A DNA stretch of 64,000 nucleotides, taken from assembly GCF_958298935.1 (NCBI RefSeq), contig NC_084936.1, forward strand, positions 813,501 to 877,500, in the 5' to 3' direction. The DNA comes from Phragmites australis. Lineage: Eukaryota > Streptophyta > Magnoliopsida > Poales > Poaceae. The translations under genes and the position numbers were made by a program. Every line of letters starts with the position of its first letter. The stretch's first letter is position 1. The notes beneath the pieces are model-generated. The model was not told the DNA's origin. It saw nothing but the letters and a program-made list of their open reading frames with translations, and searched no databases. This document shows positions 34,165 through 45,289 of the stretch, in pieces.

Positions 34165-35530
34165 GATGTTTTCTCGAACACGTAGGAGAGTTGTACGTCA
34201 TTGCATTGAGAAGAGAGAGTGATCCAGTTCATAAGGAAAACTGGATCCGAAAACTTTAACATGCGCTGCAATACAACTCGTGGAGCCTAGCTCACACGCG
34301 ACACAAAGAAGAAGAAAGAAAGAAACTCTGAATCCCCCATGATAACCGTACGACAAAGGTACAAAAAGCAGCTACAACCCAACAACAACACAACAAACAT
34401 AGTTCACACCCAACAACGCTACACCGCAAGCAACTATGCCCTGCTAGCACCTCAACTAGGATACCCCGACAACTCAACAGGCGGACCCCTGCTCCTATGA
34501 CAGACTACCAGACTCAGTAGGCGACCTCCAAGCCAAACCACAAGCAAAGACGGGTCCTGGGACGTCGGAGCATAGATACTGTTGCGAAGCGCCGAAAGGT
34601 GAAGGGAGCCCCACCGACCAGGAGAGGGTCAGAGCAACAGAGGAGGATGGTGTGCCTTGTAAGGAGTGCCGCTAGATGCAACACGAAATAGCAAGGGATT
34701 TTCTGAAACGACGTCTTCAGGAAGATAGCAGCGTAGAAGCCAGACAAAGTTTTCACCCGGAGATATCCCAGGGGAAGCTTTGCCCTGGCACCTTCAGAGA
34801 GGTTATGATGCCCGTGGATGCCACCACCGCCGACATTGGTATGAAGACTGTCACGGCTTTCGCCCTTAGCTCCCCCCCCCCCCCGACCGCGGCACAACCC
34901 AAGAAGCCAAAGGCTCGACGGGTCAACCAGAACAACCACCTGCAAGAGAACAGGCAGCAGCACAAGATCACAAAAGCATCCGCCAGAAAAGACGACCGGG
35001 GATGAAGCCCCAGCCTGCATCAAAGCACAACATGGTCGTCAGGGTAGCACCAACATTGTCTTGAAGCAACGGGGACGACCACTGCGAGGAGCACCGGGGG
35101 ACACTGATGGCCAGGCTGGGCTAACGCCTCGCCCAGGCCAAGAGGTAGCCGGGTAGGGGGTAGAGCCACAACCGGCGGCGCAGCCCCAGAACCACCCGGC
35201 CACAGATCCCACCCGCACCCTCCCAAGGTAGCCGTGCTAGCCAACCTATCCAAAGGCGGCCAACCAGCACCGCCAGGCAGCAGAAGACAGAAGCAGAGGT
35301 AGGCGCAGCCCCTGACGGATTTGCCCGAGTAGACCGGCGAAGAAGCCGCGGGACGCGCCCAAGAGGCATGCCGCCGCCGCAATCGTCGCCCAAGAGGGAA
35401 GCACACACAGGCAGCGCCGCCACGACACCGCCGGACCTCCGAGCGCGGATCCGATGCCGCCGGTAGCAGATCCAGCCCAAGGACACCCGGATCCAGCTGG
35501 CTAGAGATGTGAACGACTGAAAAGAGCAGC
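34165..35530 (-). mobile_element. Second LINE-like element related to 13044-14557
   Basis: It begins at the low end with ttttctcgaacacgtaggag and then follows the 13044-14557 element over most of its length. Shared blocks include actatgccc..tagcacctc, tgacaactcaacaggcgga and gggtcctgggacgtcgga. The ggttatgatgcccgtgga block near 34800 matches the other copy near 13785. A long C-run lies at about 34877-34891. No RT is encoded. It abuts the 5' side of the 29950-34150 LINE, so it could be an insertion next to it. Confidence 0.65.
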
Positions 35531-36842
35531 CGGTGGGGGGAGGGGTCGGGGTAGAGGAGGAAGGAGAAAATGACGAGGGAGAGAGGAGCTATGACCGTGA
35601 CACCTTGGCTTCGGAGCCGCCGTCGGTCGCCGCCGTCGGAGTTTGTCCGTCGGCAGCGGCAACCGGATCTAGCTGGTTTAAGGTAAGAGTTGGATTGAAG
35701 GTGGATTCGTCCCCCGAGTCGTCAGAGCGGGTGATGCGGGGGGCCCTGCTACCCTGGATATGCTCAAGATTGATTATGACCCGTACATGAAGAAGTGCCT
35801 TCAGAACTAGACTTAGAATCGTAGAACTCGTACGGCTCGGTGAACAAAACATCAGGAGACGTTAATCGAGAGGAGTGTAACATACAGGAAAAAATAATAA
35901 TTCCATGCTTGCCTAAAACGCTTGATGGAAGCATATGCAACAGGACGAACACTCGAATAGTACAGGAACAGGAGGGATTCCGTCAGGGGATGCTTTTCCC
36001 ACATTCTCCATGTCGCTACAGGGTCAAGTATGATGCATACGAGGTCCCGCGACGTGAGGATGCATGGCCTCCGGCACCGATGCCAGGGAACGATCTGAAG
36101 GCGACCGTTGACGGTGGACGCCATTGGGTACAGCTTCGGTTGCTGCCCGAGGTGGCGAGGGTGAGGAGGCTGCATGCTGCAGTGAGGCACTGCGTTGCTT
36201 GCTTCCTTGAGCTGTTGCATGTTACCACTGTTGTGTCGTGCCATCGACGACGAGGGCAAGAGCATCACAGCAGTGGCCCACCGTCGTGGACGTACCTCTC
36301 GTGATTCGATCCCTGACCTCACACGTGTTTGGCGGGAAAAAGAAAACAATTCGATACGAATAATAAGGCAAATACTATTCTTCGTTTTAACAAAATCTTT
36401 CAAGCGACGGATATGCATCTAACAGCTCACAACTGTCTTCTAACTCCTATCTGCTCTCAGCCATCTCCGGTGGTATTTTCATCGTCGGATCCATACCCAC
36501 CACCCTCACCACGCTAACCCGATCAATTCGCGCTTCGTCACCCCCATCCTAACCCATCAACTGTCCTCCACCGTCTGGCACCTCGTTGCCCCACCCCTAC
36601 GCCTACCTCCGTGAAGCCTCCTCTAAAACTGGCGTCCATGACGCTGAAATGTAGGAAGTGTGGAACAGTAATCATTGTTGCAAGAACGGCACGAGAAACC
36701 GGCGCCCAAATGCTCACAATTCAACACGCATCGGATCACGAGTCACGACGCGTGATGCAGTAGCAATAGATTTCCAAGATCAGAATTATTCAACAGTGCT
36801 ACATCCACAGACGTCATCGCCCACCAACGCGCACCACCACCT
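35531..36842. other. Intergenic; 3' side of BAHD gene B
   Basis: GC-rich to 35800, then mixed. Several overlapping short frames exist on both strands at 35840-36420, but none shows domains or consistent codon bias. 36640-36842 probably includes the 3' UTR of BAHD gene B; its last part resembles the corresponding flank of gene C at 39600-39798. Confidence 0.4.
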
Positions 36843-38222
36843 TCACGCGGCGCTCACCGCCTCCATGAACTCCTCGTCGGCGACGAGCCTGGTGAGCGCC
36901 TCGGGTGACAGGCACACCTCCAGCGCCATGCTGCCCCCGCCGCCGCGCCCCTCGTACACCGTCACCTTCCCGTCCATCTTGTTCCCGGCGCCGCTCCGCA
37001 CCGCGACCGGCCTGCCCCACCCGAAGTCGTTGCCGTACACGTCGAACCGCGGCGAGCTCCCGGTCAAGATGTTCGCGGGGTCCCTGGACGGCTCCAGGTA
37101 CACGAATCTGGGCTTCTGAGGCCAAGACGTGATGTCATCCCTCACCGTCGCCTCGTCGAACAACGCGACGGCGCGGTTCAGGAGCCACGCCGTCCAGCCC
37201 AGCCCCTTGTCCAGGACGTCGCCGACGGTGGACCTTGCCAATGCACACGTCACGGTGTTGCCCATGTAATCATGTGGTATACCTTTCAGACGTGCTCGGC
37301 ATCCGACGAGAAGCATGTACGTGGTCTCCCGGTGTGGCGCGAGCACCCGGGCACGACACACCGCTCGCCAGAGGTGCGCGAGCAGGGACTGCAATGACGA
37401 GATGGTGGCAGTCGCCGTGCCCGCCATCTCGGCGTTCGCCCTCGCCTTCAACTTCTTTACACTCTCCGCAGAGAAATTGAAGAAACACTCCTGAACCGGC
37501 GTGTACTTGGGCCGCCGGACGATGTCCTCCACCTTGCCGAAGGGTAGAGGGATCGGCACCGGGCAGGTGTCGGGGAACCATCTGTCGAGAACCGGCGGTG
37601 GCGTCGAGAGCTTGTAGCCGTCGTTGCCGCCGCCGCTCCGATTAATCTCCGACCAGGTCTTGAAGAAGTGCCAGAACGTGGTCCCATCGGCGACACCATG
37701 GTTGAGCGACATGGCAACGAAGACGCCGTCGGCGAGTTCGGTGACCTGCGCCGCCAGAACAGGGCGGGAGTCCAGGATCGCGTCCACGCCCAGCAGCCCG
37801 TCCAACGGGAAGAAGGACGACAGCACCGACGGGATGTAAACCGGGGTGGTGATGTCGCTCACGGTAACCTCGGGCGCCACGGCGTGGACGAATTCGGCGC
37901 CTTCTCCGTTGCAGCAGAGCGAGATGGCAAGGCCCGGATCGGACACGCCGTCAGTGACCTCCGCGACGGTGAGGCGGCCCGCCAATGGGTAGAAGCGGTC
38001 GAGGGCGCGCGCGAAGGATGAAGAGAGATCGTCGACGATGTGTGCGCCTCCTGCCAAAGGCTTGGGCAGAAGGACCCCCTTCTGGATGTATTCCACCGTG
38101 ATCATACCGAGATCCCACGGCGTCAAGTGCGTGATCTCCGGCTCCGACCGCGCGCCGTCCGGCGACTCTGGCCGGACCAGGCGCCTGGACACTATCCGGA
38201 CATCGCCGGTGGAGCCTTCCAT
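36843..38222 (-). CDS. BAHD acyltransferase B (At3g50280-like clade), intronless
   Basis: A single exon of 459 codons with a clear MEGS start. The catalytic HGVAD is at residues 175-179 and the structural DFGWG is intact at 399-403, so both hallmark motifs of the acyl-CoA-dependent BAHD family are present. Length is typical (430-460). The N-terminal HLTPWDLGMITVEYIQKG, the VLDRWFPDTCPVPIPLPF segment and the C-terminal FMEAVSAA are shared with gene C, and most of the protein can be aligned to C without long gaps. No signal peptide or membrane segment, so a cytosolic enzyme is expected. The acyl donor and acceptor cannot be told from sequence. Part of a three-gene leftward array; B and C start codons are 2.97 kb apart. 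Confidence 0.93.
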   Translation of the reverse strand: MEGSTGDVRIVSRRLVRPESPDGARSEPEITHLTPWDLGMITVEYIQKGVLLPKPLAGGAHIVDDLSSSFARALDRFYPLAGRLTVAEVTDGVSDPGLAISLCCNGEGAEFVHAVAPEVTVSDITTPVYIPSVLSSFFPLDGLLGVDAILDSRPVLAAQVTELADGVFVAMSLNHGVADGTTFWHFFKTWSEINRSGGGNDGYKLSTPPPVLDRWFPDTCPVPIPLPFGKVEDIVRRPKYTPVQECFFNFSAESVKKLKARANAEMAGTATATISSLQSLLAHLWRAVCRARVLAPHRETTYMLLVGCRARLKGIPHDYMGNTVTCALARSTVGDVLDKGLGWTAWLLNRAVALFDEATVRDDITSWPQKPRFVYLEPSRDPANILTGSSPRFDVYGNDFGWGRPVAVRSGAGNKMDGKVTVYEGRGGGGSMALEVCLSPEALTRLVADEEFMEAVSAA

Positions 38223-39798
38223 TTCTGCTTGCCACTGATCACCGGGTAGTCGGAGCCGTGAGCTTCTAGCCCGGGAGTGCTCACTGTGAGCAGGTGCGCA
38301 GACACAGCTGACAGAAATAGCAGTTTGGCCATCTGCGCCGCTGCAACCAACCTGCTGCTGTCCAATAATTCAGTTTTCTGATCCATCAACTTTGTTGGTA
38401 TGGCCCTCTGAGCAATAATGCGGCATCTCTCTGCCGACCCCATCCGGCATTCCACGGCTCCGCGCGACCGCGTTGCTCGGCGGTGCCTGGGCAGTGGAGG
38501 GGACTGCAGGTTCTTGGAGCTTTCGTTCAAGTGCACCTGCTCCAATGGGCGGCTTAGCAAACGCAAACGATCGATGGATTAGGACAATAGCACATTTGAT
38601 GTCATGACTGATAAAACTAGAGGCTCAAGAGAGCAGCGTCATAACAACACGACCCTCCAGTTCAGAGGTTGGTAAGCTGCTTTTGGAATGAGGTGATCTG
38701 CTGAAAGCTTAGTTCTGAATTTGAAATGAACATGAATCACAAGAGTTGCAAAACTAAAATACCAGTACGAGAACAGTTTTGATTAATAATAGCAGTAAGC
38801 AGATGTTTAATATTACCGTACTGAATCATTTTTTAAAAAAAAAAAAACCTTGTGTGTGCCAATGCAAGTTTAATTCTGTACGGGAAGAATTTTCTTTTCG
38901 AAAAAAAAACTGTGGGAACTGTAAGAGAAAACAGTCAAACAAGCAAACAATTCGGACGCGGCCATTGCCGGTGGAGACCACAAGGTACAGCTCTTGTTTA
39001 GTGCTCGAGAGTCGAGAGTTGTCTGCCACCGCTGCCCATCTTCTTGGCCGTGGAAGTTTCTTCGTGGAAGTATCTTCCCTGATGCGATCCCTGACGAAGC
39101 ATGTATATGGCAGGGGAAAAGGATTTTTTAACTAGTATCTTGCCTGTTTTTTTGAAACTCTCTCTTTTGAGAAATTGTCGTTTTTTCTGGAACTTTTTTT
39201 TATTTTTGTTGATTCAACATTTTTTTACATGTTGACTCAACAATTCTGAAAACTACTACAACAATTTCTGAAAACTGCGTCAACAAATTTTAAAACCTAC
39301 TTGATAATTTCTGAAACTTACTACAAAAGTTTTTAAACCTATTTCAGAAAAAGCTATACTTATTTCAACAATTTCTGAAAATTACTTCAATAAATTCTGA
39401 AACCTACTTCAACAATTTTCTAGACTGACTTCAAAATTTCTTTTTTTTCAACATTTTGGATTCAATATTTTTTTTATAAACGTTGATTCATTTTTTTCCT
39501 CTTCTTTTTTATTTAGAAAATGGGGGGAGGAAGAGCTGGCTAGCTAGCTAGTAGGGAAAAGAAGAGGTAGTGAGTGGATTGAGTGTTAACTAGATCTCCA
39601 TCTGGTTAACATTAACCCGGGAAAAAAGGACAATTCGCAAGCTGCGTCAACACAAAGATCATCGTTGCAAGAACGGCAAAAGAATCTGGTACACTCATCA
39701 TGCATCGGATCAAGCGAGATGCAGTAGTCTTTCCAACGCAGAAGTGGCGCTCGGTACAGCAGCAGCCATCGCCGAATCAACGACGACAGGGACCAACT
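38223..39798. other. Spacer between BAHD genes B and C
   Basis: This holds the upstream region of gene B (from 38223) and the 3' flank of gene C. 39230-39440 is an AT-rich run of diverged short repeats of the type caacaatttctgaaaactact, about 30-35 bp apart. No gene or clear promoter box was found. Confidence 0.5.
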
Positions 39799-41187
39799 TC
39801 ACGCCGCGCTCACCGCCTCCATGAACTCATTGTCGGCGACGAGCCTGGCGAGCGCCTCGGGAGACAGGCACACCTCCAGCGCCATGCCACCTCCGCCGCC
39901 TCGCCCCTCGAACACGGTCACCTTCCCGTCCACCTTGTTCCCGGCGCTGCTCCGGACGGCCACCGGCCGGCCCCACCCGAAGTCGTTGCCGTACACGTCG
40001 AACCGCGGCGAGCTCACGGTCAAGATCTTCGTGGAGTCCCTGGACGGCTCCGCGTACAACAGGCTGGGCTTCTGGGACCAAGACGTGAGACCATCCCGCA
40101 CCCTCGCCTCGTCGAACGACGCCACGGCGCGGTTCAGAAGCCACGCCGCCCAGCCCAGCCCCCTGTCCAGGACATCGCCGACGATGGACTTAGCGACGTG
40201 GGCTATCACAGAGTTGCCCATGTAATCCTGTGGTATACCGGTCACCCGTGCTCGGCATCCGATGAGAAGAATGTACATGGTCTCCCGGTCTGGCGAATGC
40301 CCCCGGGCTCGACACACCGCTCGCCACAGGTGCGCGAGCAGGGACTGCAACGAGGAGATGGTGGCTGTCGCTGTGCCGGCCATCTCCGCGTTTGCCTTCG
40401 CCTTCAGCTTCTTTACACTCTCTGCAGAGAAATGGAAGAAACACTCCTGCACCGGCGTGTACTCGGGCCGCCGGATGATGTCCTCCAACTTGCCGAAGGG
40501 TAGAGGGATCGGCACTGGGCAGGTGTCGAGGAACCACCTGCCGAGCACCGGCGGTGGCGTGGAGAGCTTGTAGCCTTCACTGCCACCGCTGCTGCGGTTG
40601 ATCTCCGACCAAGTGTTGAAGAAGTGCCAGAATGTGGTCCCGTCGGCGATGCCATGGTTGAGAGACATGGCAATGAAGATGCCGTCTGCGAGCTCGGTGA
40701 CCTGCGCGGCCAGCACAGGGCGGGAGTCCACGATCGCGTCCACGTTCAGCAGCCCGGTCAACGGGAAGAAGGACCGCACCACCGACGGGATGTACAGTGG
40801 GGTGGTGATGTCACTCACAGTGACCCCAGGCGCAACCGCGTGGACGAGCTCGGCTCCTTCATTGTTGCAGCAGAGCGAGACGACGAGGCCCGGATCAGAC
40901 ACGCCGTTGGTGATCCCCGCAGCCGTGAGGCGGCCGGCCAACGGGTAGAAGCGGCCCAGGGCGCGCGCGAAGGATGAAGCAAGGTCGTCGACGACGTGTG
41001 CGCCTCCTGTACCGGGCTTGGGCAGGAGGATCCCTTTCTGGATGTGGTCTACCGTGATCATCGAGAGATCCCACGGCGTCAAGTGCATGACCTCCAGCTC
41101 CGACGGCACACCATCCGGCGAGCTTGCCGACTCTGGCCGGACCAAACGCCTGGACACGATTTGGACACAGCCGCCGGAGCCTTCCAT
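39799..41187 (-). CDS. BAHD acyltransferase C (At3g50280-like clade), intronless
   Basis: A single exon of 462 codons beginning MEGSGG. HxxxD is HGIAD at residues 178-182 and DFGWG is intact at 402-406. The protein is closely related to B: both share SLQSLLAHLWRAVCRAR and GLGW.AWLLNRAVA, and both end in FMEAVSAA. It is therefore the product of a recent tandem duplication. Differences include ILLPKPGTGGAHVVDD in C against VLLPKPLAGGAHIVDD in B, and LGRWFLDT in C against LDRWFPDT in B; the Pro to Leu change near the acceptor-side loop could matter for substrate choice, but this is speculation. Predicted soluble cytosolic enzyme. Confidence 0.93.
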   Translation of the reverse strand: MEGSGGCVQIVSRRLVRPESASSPDGVPSELEVMHLTPWDLSMITVDHIQKGILLPKPGTGGAHVVDDLASSFARALGRFYPLAGRLTAAGITNGVSDPGLVVSLCCNNEGAELVHAVAPGVTVSDITTPLYIPSVVRSFFPLTGLLNVDAIVDSRPVLAAQVTELADGIFIAMSLNHGIADGTTFWHFFNTWSEINRSSGGSEGYKLSTPPPVLGRWFLDTCPVPIPLPFGKLEDIIRRPEYTPVQECFFHFSAESVKKLKAKANAEMAGTATATISSLQSLLAHLWRAVCRARGHSPDRETMYILLIGCRARVTGIPQDYMGNSVIAHVAKSIVGDVLDRGLGWAAWLLNRAVASFDEARVRDGLTSWSQKPSLLYAEPSRDSTKILTVSSPRFDVYGNDFGWGRPVAVRSSAGNKVDGKVTVFEGRGGGGGMALEVCLSPEALARLVADNEFMEAVSAA

Positions 41188-41706
41188 TTTTTATTGCCAC
41201 TCCGGTAGCCGGAGTAACGATCTTGTAATCTGAGACACCCACTGAATGCTGCCTTATTGGCGCCTCTGGTAGGAAAAGCTGGGGCTTCTGCGAAAATGAA
41301 ATCCATCAGCATTGTAGAATGGTCCTCTAAAACAAAGCACCCCCGGGAGCAATAATGCATTCGTTTTTTCTCTACTACACGTAAACGGATAAACTTCCAA
41401 CATGACACCTTACAACGTGCCGGAGTAAGAACACTGTGCACTGAGAATAGTAATATTACCTCTTCCGTGGTACGAAGAACACAGGTTATGGAATTTCAGC
41501 TTTATTATTACCCACTAAAAGCTTCATTGCATTTCAATTCCTCGGTACTAGAGGAATCAGTATCTGTCACCAAAAGCTCCATGAGTAGTTGCGTACTATG
41601 GTTTAAGCAATCATCTCGTTCGACTGGGCATATGTCATATCCTGACTCTAGCAAGGAATGAGTTGGTATCATACTTAGTTCCATGGCGCTCATTAACGAT
41701 CTCACC
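41188..41706. other. Spacer upstream of BAHD gene C
   Basis: Upstream region of gene C and 3' flank of the PPR pseudogene. I see no clear TATA box at the expected distance and no other feature. Confidence 0.4.
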
Positions 41707-43227
41707 TTAGCTAGTTCTGACAACATTTGCTGATATATGCATGTTTGCAATCAAATTGTAGTGGCCAGGGTTGTTCGTCCTCATCGCCAGCAGCCTCTTT
41801 GCAGCTCGATCCCCAATTTCCGTTTTACCATGGATCCTGCAAGCCTCAATAAGAGTTGCCAACATTGCAGCAGTTGGCTGGAATGGCATCTTGTCAATTA
41901 TCTCATCAGCCATCCTCAGCAAACCTTCACGGCAGTACAAATCGATCATGCAAGAAAAATGCTCCACCCTTGGTTCAATACAAAATACATCAAACATCTT
42001 GACAAATAGTGGCTGAATGCTGAAAGAACAGCAACCATAGTTACATGGTCCACCTTGGTATTGCTGACAATCATTTCATCGATATGCCTGTCTTGACATT
42101 CCATAACTCAAAATCAATGAGGTGTAGGTATGCCTGTCTTGACATTGCATCCGGTCAAACACTCTCTGGGCAGCTGCAATCTGTCTAGAATTTGAATACA
42201 CGTCAACAAGTGAGTTCTGCAGTAAGTTAGAGCCACCGAGTCCATGTTTAAGGATGTAACAGTCCAGCTCCCTTCCATGACAGAGGTGTCTGAATCGTGC
42301 AACGAGTGAAAGCATAGTTAACATAGTGACATCATTCGGACAGACATCGGAACCAATCATCTGTCTGAAAAGTGAGGTAGCGTCCTCGACCTGGTCCACG
42401 AATGTCCTGCTAGCAATGAATTCCAAGTTGATATGCTCATAATTGAACATGTTCTAAACAGAAGGTAGGCATAGCTCATCATGCCGCATCTCGAGTACAT
42501 TGTGATCAACGAATTCTCCACCCGTTCAAGCCCATCAAAGCATAGACGAACAGCCACACCGTGCAACTCCCTGCCGATCCTCAGATAACCACTCTTACCA
42601 CATGCCTTGAGGCCAATCACAAGTCCAAAATCCAGCCGTGGACCATGGGAACTCCTCATCCGCGACACCAACCTTGTCACCTCGTCGTAGTTCCCTGCCT
42701 TCAAATTTCCCACTGCGATTGCTTTACAGGTGACAATGTTCGCCCCAGGAATCCTCTGTAGCAGCTCCTCGCCCGACATACCCATCGATGCGTACCCGGA
42801 AACCATCGTGTTCCAGCTGACAACATCCCTCACAGGCATTCCATCAAACACCCTGTGCGCATCTTCCAGTTCCCGGCACTTGACATACATCGCCACCATA
42901 GCATTCCAGACACAGACCATATCTACATCTCCGAATGCGCTGCTCAATCCCCCGACCAATTGTGATCTCCCGGAGCTCGCCGCAAGCACGGAGAACCGAC
43001 GGGTATGTGAACCTGTCGGCGTCCACGCCCAGCGCCAGCATCTTCTCGTGCGCGAGGATCACTTCTGCCCACAGCCCACGGCCGGCGTAGCCCCATATGA
43101 GCAGGTTCCAGGGGAAAGCCCGAGCCTTCCCGGCTGCCTGTTCGACGGCGGCTCGCGCGGCGCCAAGTCGGCTGTCGGCGCGCCGAGAGTCCGTTCCATG
43201 CGGTGGATGAGTTGGTGGGGCCACCAA
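41707..43227 (-). pseudogene. PPR (PLS-type) protein pseudogene
   Basis: Successive frames on the minus strand, in order, spell a pentatricopeptide-repeat protein. 43227-42920 has FPWNLLIWGYAGRGLW and FTYPSVLRACGELREI. 42960-42410 has VWNAMVAMYVKCRELEDAHR, VVSWNTMVSGYA and ENSLITMYSRCG. 42450-42076 has VTMLTMLSLVARF, LLQNSLVDVYSNS and TYTSLILSYG. 41997-41707 has VEHFSCMIDLYCREGLL and MLATLIEACRIHGK, an E-like C-terminal region. At least three frameshifts (near 42950, 42410 and 42080) separate them, with missing residues after AFSH. PPR genes are normally intronless, so introns do not explain this. Functional members bind organellar RNA and usually carry an N-terminal targeting peptide; none is clear here. 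Confidence 0.85.
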
Positions 43228-43362
43228 GTCAGTGAGCTATGATGATGACAGCCCAACAATCCAAGGAGCAAAAGCTTTTGGGCTGGCCCATCGAGGACTT
43301 GCTTCTGCAGTTCTCAGCTCGTGTTTCCCTCGCCGCTACTGCTAGTGTGTGTATATAGGAAA
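43228..43362. other. Upstream flank of the PPR pseudogene
   Basis: A short non-coding stretch with no feature that I can name. Confidence 0.4.
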
Positions 43363-43730
43363 ACTAGTATGTACTCCTAGGTGTATGTACTTCCACCTCT
43401 CATATACCACTTTTACACGTGTGTTATACTTCTTTATCACTTTAAACATACTTCATTAGTAATTATAAGATACTACAATACAAATCCCACGAAATTTTTT
43501 ATGAAATTCCATGATTTTTATCATAATTTGCGTATATACTTCTTTTATGTATAAAAAAGAGTATATAGCAAAAATAAAAGGCTAACATTGAATTTTTTTT
43601 CATACAACTCATATTGGAGTATCTTAGAATTAGCATTAGAGTATACTAAAAATGATAAAAGAGTATAAATTGTTTGTTTAGGTGGTATATTGCATGTGGG
43701 AGTACATACTCCTAGGAGTATAGAATAGGT
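43363..43730. mobile_element. MITE with about 45-bp terminal inverted repeats
   Basis: The left end tagtatgtactcctagg continues into a cttccacctctcatatacca block. The right end, read in reverse, is ctatactcctaggagtatg followed by a ctcccacatgcaatatacca block, so the ends are inverted copies. The interior is AT-rich and non-coding. A truncated relative at 51485-51705 shares ttggagtatcttagaat and gataaaagagtata. Confidence 0.7.
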
Positions 43731-43750
43731 GTCCTATATATAGGGCGCTG

Positions 43751-45239
43751 CTATTCTTAGCGCTGCGCTAAGAATAGTTATTTAGCGCCCCGGCCTTCCC
43801 GCGCCCCGATCGTAGCAAGGCTCCAGCGATCACCCGCAACCGTAAAATTGTCGTTCGCAACCGTAAAATTGATATTCGTAACTGTAAAAACACAGTGTTG
43901 GTCCCTGATTTTTAACGTATTGAGTTCTGGCGAGCACCTTGCAACCGTAAAACACAGGATGATGAGCCCGCAACCGTGAAAACCCAGTATTCGTAACCGT
44001 AAACTCTATGACTTTAACCGTAGAATTCCGTATTGCAAGCTGTATAATGACAAGCTTTTTATGGTTACATCAGAGAACATACTACTTGAAACAAAGAATG
44101 TTATCCATGTCGCATAACAGTGAAATATTGCATAGTTCCTGCACTTGATTATGTTCCTTCAAATACATGATTTCAGGATTGTGCCGAGAAGATCCGACCT
44201 ACTGGATTATACATTTGCAGTTACTGCATAGATCAAAACATAGATAAAATACAACATTAGAATCTGCTCCATTGAAGAAGCCCAAAATTGACTAATCTAG
44301 CCAACAACTACATGTAATGGATCGATCAAGAAACCATGCCCGATTTACAGAAAACCAACAAAAACAATAGACCTAATTAGTCACATCTGCTCAGATCCAT
44401 TACATGGGCGAGCCACTTCAACTCATATCCACGCCCTTCACTCAGAAGTCAGATCCGCACTGATGGCTACCGGATCAAGAACGTTTGCCGGTGCTTCGCA
44501 TCATGAGGGTGGCCAGCAGGGCCTGCGCGGTGCTTGTCCTACTAGTTGGAGGAAGAGGAAGACGCCTCATGCCCAATCTTGTCGTGCCCGCCACTCCCCT
44601 ACGCGCGGGCAACACTCGACGAGGGAGGGAGGCTAGATGCGACCTCCCATGGGGGCTGCCACCGGTGCATCCAACATCCACATCTGCGTGCATCATGGCC
44701 TTCTTGGCATCCATCGTCACTGCCGCCGCCGCCGATCTAGATCAAGATTTGAGCATTGGGTATGAGAGAGAGTTGGATAGGAGAGAGACATGGGATGGAA
44801 ACTGGAATGAAATAGGAGGAAAGAGGGGGTGGTTTCGTTTTTTTATTCACGGTGGTCGAGATTTTACGGTTGCGGGGAGCGTCTCTGTGTTTTTTACAGT
44901 TACGGGTGATGGTAACATCTAGCGGTAAAAAAATGAACCTATATAAGGTTACAATAACTAATGCATTACGGTTGCAGGCTAGGCTGGGGAGCAACATGTT
45001 GGTTAGTGGGGAGGTTACATATGTACGGTCGTAATGAATAAGAATTTACTTATAGGAAACAATGCATTTAATGGTAACGTCCAATCGTAAAATAATGAAC
45101 AGATATACGGTTATAATAACAAATGAACTACGGTTGCGGGCTGGGTGTCTGGTTGGCGGGGTGGTTCAGGAGATCAGGGTCGGAGGGCGCGCGAGGCCAG
45201 GGTGTTAAATAGCTATTTTTAGCGCAGGGAGTAGAATAG
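43751..45239. mobile_element. Non-autonomous DNA transposon with subterminal motif arrays
   Basis: Terminal inverted repeats are ctattct-N5-ctgcgctaagaatag at 43751 on the left and the matching reverse ending at 45239 (ctattct-N5-ctgcgctaaaaatag when read inward). Near the left end the motif aaccgtaaa and close variants recur at about 43848, 43861, 43945, 43972, 43998 and 44017. Near the right end the complement (tacggttgc type) recurs at about 44867, 44967 and 45132. Such mirrored subterminal arrays are what transposases of hAT, CACTA and Mutator type bind. No transposase is encoded; a GC-rich part at 44480-44740 may be captured DNA. Target-site duplication is obscured by TA repeats. Confidence 0.65.

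Positions 45240-45242
<3 letters not shown>

Positions 45243-45281
<39 letters not shown>
45243..45281. repeat. (AT)n microsatellite
   Basis: An uninterrupted run of about 19-20 AT units directly at the edge of the transposon ending at 45239. Confidence 0.95.

Positions 45282-45289
<8 letters not shown>

Noticed and set aside
39700..40503. 267-codon plus-strand frame over BAHD gene C
   Set aside because: Antisense shadow rich in His/Arg/Pro, as expected opposite a GC-rich gene.
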